A stretch of 36,140 bases of DNA from Arcicella sp043769985 (GCA_043769985.1 JAYVIV010000108.1:1-36140); one strand, 5' to 3'; shown: positions 14,292-23,313, numbered from the stretch's first letter. Numbers and translations: made by a program. Notes: a model not told the origin generated them from the letters alone.

Positions 14292-15404
14292 ATGCACACG
14301 GGAAAGAAATTAATCAGTGGCGGAATTACGGGAGCATTATGCTTATTGGTATGTGTGCTACTCGCTTTCTCCTATCAAAAACTTAAAAAAATTGGCCTAA
14401 ATGTTGAATATACTCCCACAGCAACAATTGGCGAAGAAGTCAGATTTTTATTCACAGCGGGCGATAATGTTCAAAGAATCAAAATATTTTCGGATAAAGG
14501 AAGCCTTGGAACGATAAAAACCTTTCAGAACAAAGCAGAATTAACTTTTGCGTTTGGTTTTCCAAGTATAAAAAAAATGAGATTCGTTGGAATTTCTTCA
14601 ACGAATGATACAGTCAGTGTTGCTTATGGAGAGATTGCCATTACGGGTAAATCTTTGAGAAGTGTAGTGGTAATTCAAAATGTACCTCAAAGTAGCGCTT
14701 CTATCAATAATGAGCCAACTTTAACGAATAATAATCCCCTTCCAACAACGAATCTGAGATTTAATCCTACGCCTTTTGAAGACCCATTCAAAGGTAAAAA
14801 TCAGAATGTTTACGGAACAGCCATCGGACACCCAACACAGGATGAAGCAAGGGCATTTTTGGAAGACATTAAGCCAATTGCAGTTGATTTAGGACAAAAA
14901 TATCAAATTCCAGCCAGTGTTGTGATGGCAATGGCAGCTATGGAAAGTGGCTACGGATTTAGTAGAAATGCCGTTTTTGCCAATAATTTCTTCGGAATTA
15001 AACAGTGGTGGGGCAATGAAACGAATGCTTTCCAATTGAAAGGCCAACCAGATGAATACGAAGGCAAAGTAGCAATTTTGAAACGTTCAAACGATGGACA
15101 AATCATTTATGACGAAAACCGTCGCCCTGATAATTGGTACAGGCGTTTCAATTCCAGACGTGAATGTATAGCGTTTTTGGTCGAAGAAGTTTTCCTTCAC
15201 AAAACAGGAGTATGGAAACGTGATTACTCTGACATTAGCAAATTTTACCGTGGACAAATTGCCGCAGGCGTAGAGAAATATTCAGCCGCTTATACCTTCA
15301 TATACTCAGTTGGAGAGCGTGGATATACGCATAAAGGCGGTAAATTTTATGCTGATAGGGTGATGAAAGTGGTGGATAGATATGGGTTGATTGAGAATGA
15401 TTAG
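14292..15404 (+). CDS. GH73 glucosaminidase-domain protein
   Basis: 370 residues. A signal anchor (GGITGALCLLVCVLLAF, residues 10-26) is followed by a beta-sandwich-like region to about residue 130 and a low-complexity linker. The glucosaminidase domain then runs from about residue 180: SVVMAMAAMESGYGFSRNAV with the candidate catalytic Glu218, NNFFGIKQWWG, WYRRFNSRRECIAFLVEEV and YSVGERGYTHKGGKFYADRV. This is the FlgJ/LytG-type fold that cleaves the glycan strand of peptidoglycan. It would act in the periplasm, anchored to the inner membrane. The beta-sandwich N-terminal region is not recognised. A strong terminator follows at 15446. Confidence 0.88.
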   Translation: MHTGKKLISGGITGALCLLVCVLLAFSYQKLKKIGLNVEYTPTATIGEEVRFLFTAGDNVQRIKIFSDKGSLGTIKTFQNKAELTFAFGFPSIKKMRFVGISSTNDTVSVAYGEIAITGKSLRSVVVIQNVPQSSASINNEPTLTNNNPLPTTNLRFNPTPFEDPFKGKNQNVYGTAIGHPTQDEARAFLEDIKPIAVDLGQKYQIPASVVMAMAAMESGYGFSRNAVFANNFFGIKQWWGNETNAFQLKGQPDEYEGKVAILKRSNDGQIIYDENRRPDNWYRRFNSRRECIAFLVEEVFLHKTGVWKRDYSDISKFYRGQIAAGVEKYSAAYTFIYSVGERGYTHKGGKFYADRVMKVVDRYGLIEND

Positions 15405-15405
15405 T

Positions 15406-15437
15406 GCAACCATATAGAGACATAGTTTACATAGAAA
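15406..15437 (-). repeat. Single copy of a dispersed repeat
   Basis: The complement of this stretch (ttgc-terminated, beginning TTTCTATGTAAACTATG) matches the tandem units at 18155-18250, which also read TTTCTATGTTT...ACTATGTGGTTGC. It begins two bases after the GH73 stop codon. Confidence 0.55.
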
Positions 15438-15445
15438 TAAAAGTA

Positions 15446-15479
15446 AAAAAGCCTCAAATTTGATTATTTGAGGCTTTTT
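15446..15479. terminator. Strong bidirectional-type hairpin terminator
   Basis: A perfect 14-bp stem (AAAAAGCCTCAAAT at 15446-15459 with 15466-15479) has an A-run before and a T-run after, as in rho-independent terminators. It lies 42 bases after the GH73 gene and before the next co-oriented gene. Confidence 0.85.
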
Positions 15480-15576
15480 ATATCCGAAAATAATTACTAA
15501 ACTTTGGCAATCATTATTGCCAATCCATTTATTTTTTGTAATTTAATTGTTAAGACCCCAATTTAACGATAATAAC

Positions 15577-17277
15577 ATGGCTAAAAAATATCCTAACAAA
15601 ATGCCTCTCAATAAGTCAGAAAATCAAAATCATCTTGGTTCTCAAAAGGAAATTCAACAAGAAAAAAACATTCCAGAAAATGCCTTTTTGAAACATCCAA
15701 TTTTTGAAATATTACTCATCATTTCGATTTGTTCATTGATAATAATGATTCGGAAGAACTTTTTATCAATTCCTTATGAAAGAGACGAGGGAGCATATAT
15801 TTTATTCGGAAGAGAATTATTACAAGGAAAAACGCCTTACATTGATTTTTTTGATACCAGACTCCCATTTATTTTCTATATGTACGGCTTGGTAGCAAGT
15901 TTTGGTACATCTGTTATTGCAACTGCCAAATTCTTCATGGTCGTTGAAATATTGACAACCATCACACTATTTTTTACTATTAAAACGCATTTCGGAAAAA
16001 TCAGTGCGTGGACGGGTGCAATTGCTTATGGCTTATTAACTTTAAATCCAGCGATTAATGGGTTCACAAGACAATCGGAACATTTAGTGAATTTATGGGC
16101 TGTACTGGCACTATACTTCACTTTTAAAAACTATTTTAACAGAAATTTAATCTTTATATTCCTAAGTGGCGTTTGTTTTACTTTGGCAATGATGATTAAA
16201 CATAATGCTGTTTTTTTAGTGATTTATGGAGGTTTGGTATTACTTGTAAATGAATATTTAAAAGAAAGAGCATTCGGGAAACCTTTATTTCAAAGTGTAG
16301 GAGTCTATATATTGGGTTGTTCGACGGTAGTAGTTATCCTTTTTGGATTAATTGCCATCCAAGGAGCAACGAATGAAATGTTTTACTGGGCATTTACCCA
16401 CTCCAAAATCTATGTTTCCAGAGTTGCCTTCGATATGAATTATTTTCAAACAGTCATTACTAATATTCTGATTAATTATAAGTTTTTCTTTTACAGTGCA
16501 TTAATCGGTTTTATCACAATGCTAATAATGCCAAGTAAAGTTGAAATGAAAATCAACCTTACTTTATTGAGTATATTTTCAATTTTAATGGTGTTTCCAG
16601 GTAATCAATTTTATGGGCATTATTTTATTATGACAATACCTGCAATGGCTGTTTTGATTGGTTTTTTGTTTGGGGGAATTTCGTTGCAAAACTATAAAAA
16701 TGTTGAAAATGGCATCAGAATTGGTGGGGTGATTTTCTTTGTTTTTGGAACATTTTTTCACCTAAAAACCATGAATAACCTGTATTTTTCTCCCGACTAT
16801 TCCACGATAATAAAAAATACTTACGGTAATAATCCTTTTTTAGAAAGTGTTGAAATTGCAGAAAAAATTAAACCAGAATTGGAAAAAGAAGATTATTTAG
16901 CGGTTATGGGGTCAGAGCAAGAAATATTTTTATACACCAATACAAAACCCGCTTCAAAGCATACCATTGCTTATCATCTCATGGTTGATACTACAATTTC
17001 AGTGAATCCCATAAAATGGCAAAAAGAATATATCAGTGAAGTGGAGAAGAATAAACCCAAATTTTTTGTTTTTTATCGGGTAGGAATGTCTTTCCTCAAA
17101 ACGCCAAATAGCTGTTCTCGAATATTTGATTGGGCAGGTAAATACTTAAATACGAACTATGATTTATACGGAACCATTGATATTTCTTCTAATGAATCGC
17201 AATACTTTTGGGGTAAAGATTCTTTCAAAAATCTTAAAAAAGAGGAGGATACTATTTTAGTTTTTAAGCGAAAATGA
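15577..17277 (+). CDS. GT39/ArnT-like membrane glycosyltransferase
   Basis: 566 residues from the ATG at 15577; a TTG ten codons upstream is an alternative. About ten or more hydrophobic segments fill residues 40-400. The first external loop has YERDEGAYILFGRELLQGK (Asp70, Glu71) followed by DFFDTRLPFIFYMYG. This is the acidic-motif arrangement of GT-C enzymes of the PMT/ArnT superfamily, which use polyprenyl-phosphate sugars. The C-terminal 150 residues form a soluble domain (EDYLAVMGSEQEIFLYTNTK). The sugar and acceptor cannot be inferred. The gene stands alone after a strong terminator and ends one base before the convergent mtgA stop. Confidence 0.8.
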   Translation: MAKKYPNKMPLNKSENQNHLGSQKEIQQEKNIPENAFLKHPIFEILLIISICSLIIMIRKNFLSIPYERDEGAYILFGRELLQGKTPYIDFFDTRLPFIFYMYGLVASFGTSVIATAKFFMVVEILTTITLFFTIKTHFGKISAWTGAIAYGLLTLNPAINGFTRQSEHLVNLWAVLALYFTFKNYFNRNLIFIFLSGVCFTLAMMIKHNAVFLVIYGGLVLLVNEYLKERAFGKPLFQSVGVYILGCSTVVVILFGLIAIQGATNEMFYWAFTHSKIYVSRVAFDMNYFQTVITNILINYKFFFYSALIGFITMLIMPSKVEMKINLTLLSIFSILMVFPGNQFYGHYFIMTIPAMAVLIGFLFGGISLQNYKNVENGIRIGGVIFFVFGTFFHLKTMNNLYFSPDYSTIIKNTYGNNPFLESVEIAEKIKPELEKEDYLAVMGSEQEIFLYTNTKPASKHTIAYHLMVDTTISVNPIKWQKEYISEVEKNKPKFFVFYRVGMSFLKTPNSCSRIFDWAGKYLNTNYDLYGTIDISSNESQYFWGKDSFKNLKKEEDTILVFKRK

Positions 17278-17278
17278 G

Positions 17279-18079
17279 TTAAAATTTCAAATAAGCCTTC
17301 CCGCCTAAACCACGCATCTGTCGAACTATAAAATTTGTCCGTCTCTGAACATAATTAGAAGGATTGGCAATTGAAAAACGGTTTGGACTTGGCAAAACTG
17401 CCGCAATTCGGGCGGCTTCGGTGCGGGTTAAACTTTTAGCTCCATGTCCATAAAAACGGAGAGATGCGGCTTCAACTCCAAAGGTCATTTTGCCCGTTTC
17501 GGCAATGTTGAGATATACTTCCAAAATGCGTTCTTTTCCCCATACTAATTCTATCATAAAGGTAAAATAAACTTCCAGAACCTTTCTGACGTAGCTTCTG
17601 CCTTGCCAGAGGAATACATTTTTGGCTACTTGCTGAGAAATTGTACTTGCTCCTTTGATGCGTTTTCCTTTCAAATTATGACGAAAAGCACCGTACATTG
17701 CTTCAAAATCAAAGCCATTGTGGTCGGGAAAAAGTTGGTCCTCTGAAGCTACAACTGCCAATGCGGCTTCTTTAGAAATATTGTCGTAAGATTCCCAATC
17801 CGAATGAATTTCAGAATCCTTGCCGTTGAAAAGTGCGGTGAATTTACGGTCAATCATCGTGGGCGTAATCCACACGGGAACAAATTTTAGAAGAATAACC
17901 GTGACGATGGAAACCCCAATTCCGTAGAGAATAAATTTAATAAAATTAATGAGGATAATTTGTACAATCGGATAACGTTCGCCAAAAGCCTCAAAGCGTT
18001 GCCAACGACTCAATTTTGGATTTGAGCTTTGTGGGTTTTCTTCGGAAGGAGGAGGGGTTTTGAACGTATTTTTTGCCAT
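17279..18079 (-). CDS. mtgA: Monofunctional biosynthetic peptidoglycan transglycosylase
   Basis: 266 residues from the ATG at 18079; an ATG nine codons earlier is possible. One transmembrane segment (QIILINFIKFILYGIGVSIV, about residues 40-65) anchors a GT51 domain. Motif 1 is ASEDQLFPDHNGFDFEAM with the catalytic Glu, motif 2 is KGASTISQQVAKNVFLWQGR, motif 3 is RKVLEVYFTFMIELVWGKER, and motif 4 is ILEVYLNIAETGKMTFGVEA. No transpeptidase domain follows, so it is the monofunctional enzyme that polymerises lipid II into glycan strands at the outer face of the inner membrane. The end (YVQRRTNFIVRQMRGLGG) is typical. Convergent with the GT39 gene. Confidence 0.95.
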   Translation of the reverse strand: MAKNTFKTPPPSEENPQSSNPKLSRWQRFEAFGERYPIVQIILINFIKFILYGIGVSIVTVILLKFVPVWITPTMIDRKFTALFNGKDSEIHSDWESYDNISKEAALAVVASEDQLFPDHNGFDFEAMYGAFRHNLKGKRIKGASTISQQVAKNVFLWQGRSYVRKVLEVYFTFMIELVWGKERILEVYLNIAETGKMTFGVEAASLRFYGHGAKSLTRTEAARIAAVLPSPNRFSIANPSNYVQRRTNFIVRQMRGLGGKAYLKF

Positions 18080-18154
18080 TATTGATTTGTTGGTCTGTTT
18101 AACCACAAAATTACGATTCTTTTGTTTTAGATACAGAATTTAAAAATCCTTTTT

Positions 18155-18250
18155 GCCTTAAATTTTCTATGTTTTTTATAATAACTATGTGGTTGCAATA
18201 TTTGCCTTAAATTCTCTATGTTTCCTATTGATAACTATGTGGTTGCAATC
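18155..18250 (+). repeat. Two tandem copies of a 49-bp dispersed repeat
   Basis: GCCTTAAATTTTCTATG starts at 18155 and GCCTTAAATTCTCTATG at 18204. Both units continue to the shared end AACTATGTGGTTGCAAT, giving an exact 49-base period with a few substitutions. The second unit reaches the hemW stop codon. A single inverted copy lies at 15406-15437. Confidence 0.8.
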
Positions 18251-19370
18251 AAAGAAACAAATCACTCGCAATTCTGTCGGCAAATAGTTTCCCTTTGTAA
18301 GTCAATAAAAGTGTATCATTTTCAATCTTCAAAAATCCTTCTCGAATCTGTTTTGCTAATTCAAACTCATTTATTTTTTGAAAAGTATGATTAGATAACT
18401 GATTGATTTTAAGGAGATTGCAGCCCCATTTTGTTCTTAAGCCCGTTAACAGGTATTCATTTATTTGATCATCAATGGTTAGAATTTCGGTCTCGGCTGG
18501 AACAATATTTTGCCGTAATTCCTTCAAATATTTAGCATTGTTTGGAATATTATATTGCCGACTCGTAAGATTAAAACTGTGTGCCGATGGCCCAACGCCT
18601 AAATACTCCTCTTGTTTCCAATAGCCAGTATTGTGTCTTGAAAAATTTTCATTTTTGGCAAAACTACAAATCTCGTATTGTTCAAAACCATTTTGAGTTA
18701 AATGTTTTACCAACATATCAAATTGCGCAGCGGCATAATCATCATCAATCACTTGTATTTTTCCTTGTTTTACCCACTTGCTGAAAACCGTTTTGGGTTC
18801 AATCGTAAGGCAGTAAGCGGAAATATGATTAGTGTTCAAATCCGTAGCTTTTTGTAAATCTAATTCAAAAATAGTATGGCTTTCGGATGGTATGGCGTAA
18901 ATTAAATCTATCGTAAGATTCTGAATACCAATATCTTGTGACAGTTTAATGCAAGTTTCAGCTTCTTGACTGGTATGAATTCTGTTAAGACTTTTAAGAT
19001 GGGGTTCGTGGAAAGATTGTATGCCAATACTCAACCGATTGATATGGTACTTTTTGAATAATTGCAATTTTTCTTTCGTCAAATCATCTGGATTGGCTTC
19101 AAGGGTTATCTCCGCATTTGGATTGATGTTGAAATACTTAGAAATTGTTTCAAAAATCTGAATAAAATCAGTTTCCTCCAACAATGAAGGCGTGCCACCG
19201 CCGAAATAAATAGTCTCTAAATTGCTGTCTTGAAGATAATCTTTCTGTAAGAAAATTTCATGACAAATTGCTTGCACAATTTCAGTTTTAGTTTTCAAAG
19301 AAGTGCTAAAATGAAAGTCGCAATAATGACAAGCCTGACGGCAAAAAGGTATGTGGAGGTATAAGTGCAT
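18249..19370 (-). CDS. hemW: Radical SAM haem chaperone HemW
   Basis: 373 residues. The radical-SAM cluster motif is CRQACHYCDF at residues 10-19 (Cys10, Cys14, Cys17), preceded by YLHIPF. It continues with TIYFGGGTPSLL, ITLEANPDDLTKEKL, INRLSIGIQSFHEPHLKSLN and IDLIYAIPSES, all diagnostic of the HemN/HemW group. The extra N-terminal region and motif of true coproporphyrinogen oxidase HemN are absent, and the length fits HemW, which binds haem and delivers it to respiratory enzymes. The C-terminal HemN domain (LLTGLRTKWGCNLLKI) is present. The start codon overlaps the stop of the upstream M16 gene by one base (TAATG), so the two are translationally coupled. Confidence 0.93.
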   Translation of the reverse strand: MHLYLHIPFCRQACHYCDFHFSTSLKTKTEIVQAICHEIFLQKDYLQDSNLETIYFGGGTPSLLEETDFIQIFETISKYFNINPNAEITLEANPDDLTKEKLQLFKKYHINRLSIGIQSFHEPHLKSLNRIHTSQEAETCIKLSQDIGIQNLTIDLIYAIPSESHTIFELDLQKATDLNTNHISAYCLTIEPKTVFSKWVKQGKIQVIDDDYAAAQFDMLVKHLTQNGFEQYEICSFAKNENFSRHNTGYWKQEEYLGVGPSAHSFNLTSRQYNIPNNAKYLKELRQNIVPAETEILTIDDQINEYLLTGLRTKWGCNLLKINQLSNHTFQKINEFELAKQIREGFLKIENDTLLLTYKGKLFADRIASDLFL

Positions 19371-20602
19371 TATTCAGGAAGGAATGTCAAATAACTCAAA
19401 TCATCTTCACTAAACATCTCATTTGCAAGGTCTTGGAGTTGTGGAGCGGTCACGGCTTTTATCTGTATGAAAAGGTCTTCCAAACCGTCAATCCTGTTCA
19501 TATCCAACAAACTTTTTGCCATCATCAACATAAAACTCATGTTTCCTTCTTCCGACATTGCCATTTGTCCCATTAATTGATCTTTCGTGTTTTGCAGTTG
19601 TGTTTTTGTCAAGGAAACTTCTCTAAATTTTCGTAATTCATTCAAAATTAATGAATTAACTTTGTTTAGTCGTTTCGCTTCGGTGGCATATCCTATTCCC
19701 CAAAAACCCGTATCGATGAAAGGCGTATATCCTGCATCAATCGAATAAACCAAGCCATTACGTTCTCTGACGGCTAAATTCAAGCGAGAATTCATCCCAA
19801 AACCGCCCAATAAATTTACCAACATAAAAAATGGCAAACGGTTTTTATCCGTCAGTGAATAAGCCGTCCGACCAATGGCAACGTGTGCCTGTGAAATTGG
19901 TTTGGTTATGCTTTGATTTTGAGGAACATAAACATTTGGAATTATCCTCACTAAATCAGAACTTTTTGCGGGAATATCTTTAAAGAATTTTTCGGCAAAT
20001 TGTACTACTTTTTTGAAAGGGATATTTCCAATGGATGAAAAGATAACTCGTTCTGTATCAAGATTTTCTGAAATAAAATTCAGTAAATCTTGTCTTGTGA
20101 AATTAGATACACTTTCTTGATTTCCGAGCGTATTTTTCCCTAATTGATGATTCGCAAAAATTATTTCGTCAAAATCATCTTGAATAGCATCTTCGGGCGA
20201 ATCATAATACATCGCCATTTCTTCCAAAATTACGCCACGTTCACGTTCAACTTGCTTTTCGGGGAAGGTTGAACGGAAAGTAATATCCGCCAAAAGTTCC
20301 AAGGCACGCTCATAATGAGGCGTTAGGACGGAGGCATGAAAACAGATTTTTTCTTTGGTGGTATAAGCATTTAATTCACCGCCAACAATTTCTAAGCGGT
20401 TGATAATTTGTAAAGAAGAGCGTTTTTGAGTGCCCTTGAAAGCCATGTGTTCCCAAAAATGAGCAAGCCCTTGTTGGTGTGGTTTTTCGTCCCGACTCCC
20501 CATATCGAGCATAATCCCGATGTGTGAAATAGCAGTATGCGTAACTTGCCGATGCACAACTCGAATGCCGTTGGGCAAGGTATGTTGATTGATTGATTCC
20601 AT
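19370..20602 (-). CDS. M16 family (insulinase-like) metallopeptidase
   Basis: 410 residues from the ATG at 20602, which puts the conserved LPNGIRVVHRQV segment at the N-terminus; a longer frame adds 25 hydrophobic residues with no support. The inverted zinc motif HxxEH is present as HFWEH (residues 48-52), followed by FKGT and, further on, the region VERERGVILEEMAMYYDSPE that supplies the third zinc ligand in this family. The second M16 domain carries GGFGMNSRLNLAVRERNGLV and the YSIDAGYTP arch typical of processing-peptidase-like single-chain enzymes. No signal peptide, so it is probably cytosolic or periplasmic by another route. A TAATG overlap couples it to hemW. Confidence 0.92.
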   Translation of the reverse strand: MESINQHTLPNGIRVVHRQVTHTAISHIGIMLDMGSRDEKPHQQGLAHFWEHMAFKGTQKRSSLQIINRLEIVGGELNAYTTKEKICFHASVLTPHYERALELLADITFRSTFPEKQVERERGVILEEMAMYYDSPEDAIQDDFDEIIFANHQLGKNTLGNQESVSNFTRQDLLNFISENLDTERVIFSSIGNIPFKKVVQFAEKFFKDIPAKSSDLVRIIPNVYVPQNQSITKPISQAHVAIGRTAYSLTDKNRLPFFMLVNLLGGFGMNSRLNLAVRERNGLVYSIDAGYTPFIDTGFWGIGYATEAKRLNKVNSLILNELRKFREVSLTKTQLQNTKDQLMGQMAMSEEGNMSFMLMMAKSLLDMNRIDGLEDLFIQIKAVTAPQLQDLANEMFSEDDLSYLTFLPE

Positions 20603-20643
20603 TAAAAAAATTAAGACGATTTCAAAATCGTAGAAGATAACTA

Positions 20644-20678
20644 CAAATTTAACTAATTTTATAGCTGAATGATTCAAA
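20644..20678 (-). promoter_or_regulatory. Possible promoter of the M16-hemW transcript
   Basis: On the minus strand TTTG (20675-20678) and TAAATTTG (20644-20651) match the Bacteroidota boxes, but the 23-base spacer is longer than usual. Transcription would start about 35 bases before the ATG at 20602. Confidence 0.35.
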
Positions 20679-20709
20679 TGGTTTATTATCAGTCAAAAAA
20701 CTTGGGCAA

Positions 20710-21558
20710 ATGAAGGAAAAATATATTAATCCATTCACTGATTTTGGATTTAAAAAACTCTTTGGAGAAGAAGCTAATAAGGATTTATTAATTGATTTTT
20801 TGAATGAATTATTGCAAGATTCAGGTGGCATTACAGATTTGACATTTATCAAATCTGAGCAATTAGGAGTCAGTGAAGCTGATAGGAGGGCCATTTTTGA
20901 TTTATATTGTCAAAATAGCAAAGGGGAGCGTTTTATTGTAGAACTGCAAAAAGCAAAGCAAAAATTCTTTAAGGATAGGAGTGTTTATTATTCAACATTT
21001 GCTATTCAAGAACAAGCACAGAAAGGTGAGTGGGATTTTAGTTTAAAGGCAGTTTATACGATTTCGATTATGGATTTTGAATTCGATGATTCAAAAAACC
21101 ATAAAAATAAATTGCGTCATAATGTTCAACTTCTTGATACTGAAACCAAGGAGGTGTTTTATGATAAATTGAGTTTTATTTATCTTGAAATGCCTAAATT
21201 TAGAAAAAGTGTTGAAGAATTAGAAACGCATTATGATAAATGGCTTTACATTTTACAAAATCTTCCAAAATTAGACAAAATACCAGATAGACTCAAAGAA
21301 GGCTTATTTTTAAAACTATTTGAAGTGGCAGAAATTGCCAAATATGATGAGAATGAGCAAAGAGCTTATCAAGATTCTGTAAAATATTACCGTGATTTAA
21401 AAAATATTATGGATACGGCTATTGAAGAGGCTTTGACTAATAGGAATGAAGAATTGATTATTAAAAATATAGAAAAAGGTCTTTCCGATGCAGTAATTTC
21501 AGAATTTTTAGATATACCAATTGAAGAAGTGATAAAGGTAAGGTTAAAACACCTATAA
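20710..21558 (+). CDS. Rpn-type PD-(D/E)XK nuclease family protein, second copy
   Basis: 282 residues, a paralogue of the gene at 2063 throughout its length. It begins with KYINPFTDFGFKKLFGEEAN and has Asp64 in AIFDLYC and the core FIVELQKAKQ (Glu78, Gln80, Lys81). The middle region FYDKLSFIYLEMPKFRKSVE and the helix YQDSVKYYRDLKNIMDTAIE also match. The C-terminal tail differs from the first copy (AVISEFLDIPIEEVIKVRLK) and looks like a small helix-turn-helix-like module common at the ends of this family. Comparing the two shows conserved DNA around the N-terminal signature, so they share recent ancestry, but the tails have diverged. Two bases separate its stop from the disrupted hydrolase gene, which suggests one transcript. 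Confidence 0.85.
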   Translation: MKEKYINPFTDFGFKKLFGEEANKDLLIDFLNELLQDSGGITDLTFIKSEQLGVSEADRRAIFDLYCQNSKGERFIVELQKAKQKFFKDRSVYYSTFAIQEQAQKGEWDFSLKAVYTISIMDFEFDDSKNHKNKLRHNVQLLDTETKEVFYDKLSFIYLEMPKFRKSVEELETHYDKWLYILQNLPKLDKIPDRLKEGLFLKLFEVAEIAKYDENEQRAYQDSVKYYRDLKNIMDTAIEEALTNRNEELIIKNIEKGLSDAVISEFLDIPIEEVIKVRLKHL

Positions 21559-21559
21559 A

Positions 21560-22204
21560 ATGAAACAAATCTATCTCCTAAGCGGCCTCGGTGCCGATTT
21601 CAGAGTCTTACAAGATTTAGATTTTTCAGGATATAATGCAAACTTCATTGAATGGATACAACCGCTTGAAAATGAATCAATTGAAGATTATACTAAACGA
21701 CTGATAGAGCAAATTAAAACTAAAAATCCAATCATCATCGGACTTTCGTTTGGAGGAATGATAGCAGTTGAAATTGGGAAGTTGATTAATACTGAAAAGA
21801 TAATTCTGATTGCTTCGGCAAAAACTAAATTTGAAATTCCATTTTATTATCGTTTTGTAGGAAATTTAGGGTTACATAAATTAATGCCAGTCAATTTGAT
21901 GAAATGACCAAATTTTATCAGTAATTGGTTTTTTGGAACAGAATCAGTAAAAGATAAAGTATTGTTAGCTAATGTCTTACATGATACAGATTCCAAATTC
22001 TTGAAATGGGCGATTGATAAAATAGTGAATTGGTAAAATGTAATCATTCCTTTAAATCTCAAACATATTCACGGAACATCAGATAGAACTTTACCTTATA
22101 GATTTGTAGCCGCAAATGTGGAAATTGATGGAGGAGGACATTTTATGACGACTAATAAGGTGAATAAGTTGAACCGTGAAATTAGAAAATTAATTGAAGA
22201 ATGA
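21560..22204 (+). pseudogene. Alpha/beta hydrolase disrupted by two in-frame stops
   Basis: The first 115 codons read as an alpha/beta hydrolase (YLLSGLGADFRVLQDL, nucleophile elbow GLSFGGM with Ser63, IILIASAKTK). They end at TGA (21905-21907). The same frame then continues without any shift: PNFISNWFFGTESVKDKVLL, a second stop TAA (22034-22036), and then IPLNLKHIHGTSDRTLPYRF with the acid residue and IDGGGHFMTT with the catalytic His. It ends at TGA 22202-22204, overlapping the start of the glycosyltransferase gene (ATGA at 22201). Thus all three triad codons survive on one frame with two different stops, indicating a young pseudogene rather than recoding. Confidence 0.8.
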
Positions 22205-23313
22205 AAATAGGTTTCGATGCCAAGCGGGCATTTCATAATAATACAGGCTTAGGGAATTACAGTCGTTTCGTGATGGAGGGATTGTTGAAATATTTTCCAC
22301 AAAATGAATATTTGGCGTATTCAAAGCCCCCCAACCCCCGATGGGGGAGTTTATTCGACAAGAATTTACGTTACCTTAAAATTCCCCCATCGGGGGGTAG
22401 GGGGCTTTTTCTCTGGCGTAGTTGGTTCATTAAGAACGATTTACTACGTGACGGAATCCAAATTTATCACGGATTAAGTAATGAATTACCCTTCGGAAAA
22501 ATGCCTTCGGGTATCAAAACGGTGGTAACGATTCACGATTTAATCTTTGAAAGATACCCAAAACTTTACCCATTTTTTGATACGTTAATCTACAAAATCA
22601 AATTCCGAAAAGCCTGTAAAAATGCGGATGCAGTAGTAGCAGTCAGTAAACAAACGAAACAAGATATCATTGATTTCTACGGAATTAGTCCAGCAAAAAT
22701 CCACGTCATTTATCAAGATTGTGATATAGCGTTTCAAGTAAAATTGAACGATGAAAACCTTGAAAAAGTCAAAGAAAAATACCAAATCAAGAAAAAATAT
22801 ATCCTTTCGGTTGGGACAATTATTGAGCGGAAAAATCAGGCAATTTTAGTGGCGGCTTTTCACAAATTAAACCTTAGCAACTTTGAGTTAATTTTGGTGG
22901 GCGGTCATTCAAAATACCAAGATCAGATTGAAAAGTATATCGAAGATAATAACATTCAGAACGTTAAGATTTTGAATAAAGTGCCTTTTCAAGACCTTCC
23001 TGCCATTTATCAAGGCTCGGAGTTATTTGTTTATCCATCTTTTTTTGAAGGTTTTGGTATCCCGATTGTGGAGGCATTACATTCGGGTGTGCCTGTGGTG
23101 GCGGCAACGGGTTCATGCTTGGAAGAGGCTGGGGGAGAAGGGGCTTTATACGCTAATCCGTCGGATATTAATGATTTAGCGGACAAGATTTTGCAAGTAT
23201 TGGTTAATAAAAACTTAAAAAACCAATTGATTGAAGCAGGACAAAAGCACGTTCAACAGTTTTCTGCGGAGAGAATTGCGGTACAATTAAACAAACTTTA
23301 TAATTCTATTTAA
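22201..23313 (+). CDS. GT4 family glycosyltransferase carrying a repeat-encoded insert
   Basis: 370 residues. GT-B fold enzyme: N-terminal MKIGFDAKRAFHNNTGLGNY, the acceptor-side loop IYHGLSNELPF, then VVTIHDLIFERYP, and in the C-terminal half SVGTIIERKNQ and the E-x7-E donor motif EGFGIPIVE in FFEGFGIPIVEALHSGVPVV. It transfers an activated sugar, probably in surface polysaccharide or lipopolysaccharide synthesis. Residues 41-70 (SKPPNPRWGSL, then DKNLRYLKI, then PPSGGRGLFL) are encoded by a palindromic repeat inserted in frame; related enzymes have an ordinary short loop there. The start overlaps the end of the broken hydrolase frame (ATGA), so it may have been coupled to it. Confidence 0.9.
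   Translation: MKIGFDAKRAFHNNTGLGNYSRFVMEGLLKYFPQNEYLAYSKPPNPRWGSLFDKNLRYLKIPPSGGRGLFLWRSWFIKNDLLRDGIQIYHGLSNELPFGKMPSGIKTVVTIHDLIFERYPKLYPFFDTLIYKIKFRKACKNADAVVAVSKQTKQDIIDFYGISPAKIHVIYQDCDIAFQVKLNDENLEKVKEKYQIKKKYILSVGTIIERKNQAILVAAFHKLNLSNFELILVGGHSKYQDQIEKYIEDNNIQNVKILNKVPFQDLPAIYQGSELFVYPSFFEGFGIPIVEALHSGVPVVAATGSCLEEAGGEGALYANPSDINDLADKILQVLVNKNLKNQLIEAGQKHVQQFSAERIAVQLNKLYNSI
22323..22408. repeat. In-frame palindromic repeat inside the GT4 gene
   Basis: The arms at 22323-22349 and 22383-22408 are near-complementary (AAAGCCCCCCAACCCCCGAT... against its reverse complement), and each arm also contains its own CCCCC-GAT-GGGGG hairpin. It is far richer in G and C than the surrounding gene, and its length keeps the reading frame open. 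Confidence 0.85.

Noticed and set aside
18155..18250. Two 49-bp units considered as a minimal CRISPR array
   Set aside because: The units are directly adjacent without spacers, differ from each other, and no cas genes are near; they belong to a dispersed repeat family.
21905..22036. TGA in the hydrolase gene as programmed recoding (selenocysteine)
   Set aside because: A second, different stop (TAA) follows in the same frame and no SECIS-like structure or conserved Cys position is evident; decay is simpler.
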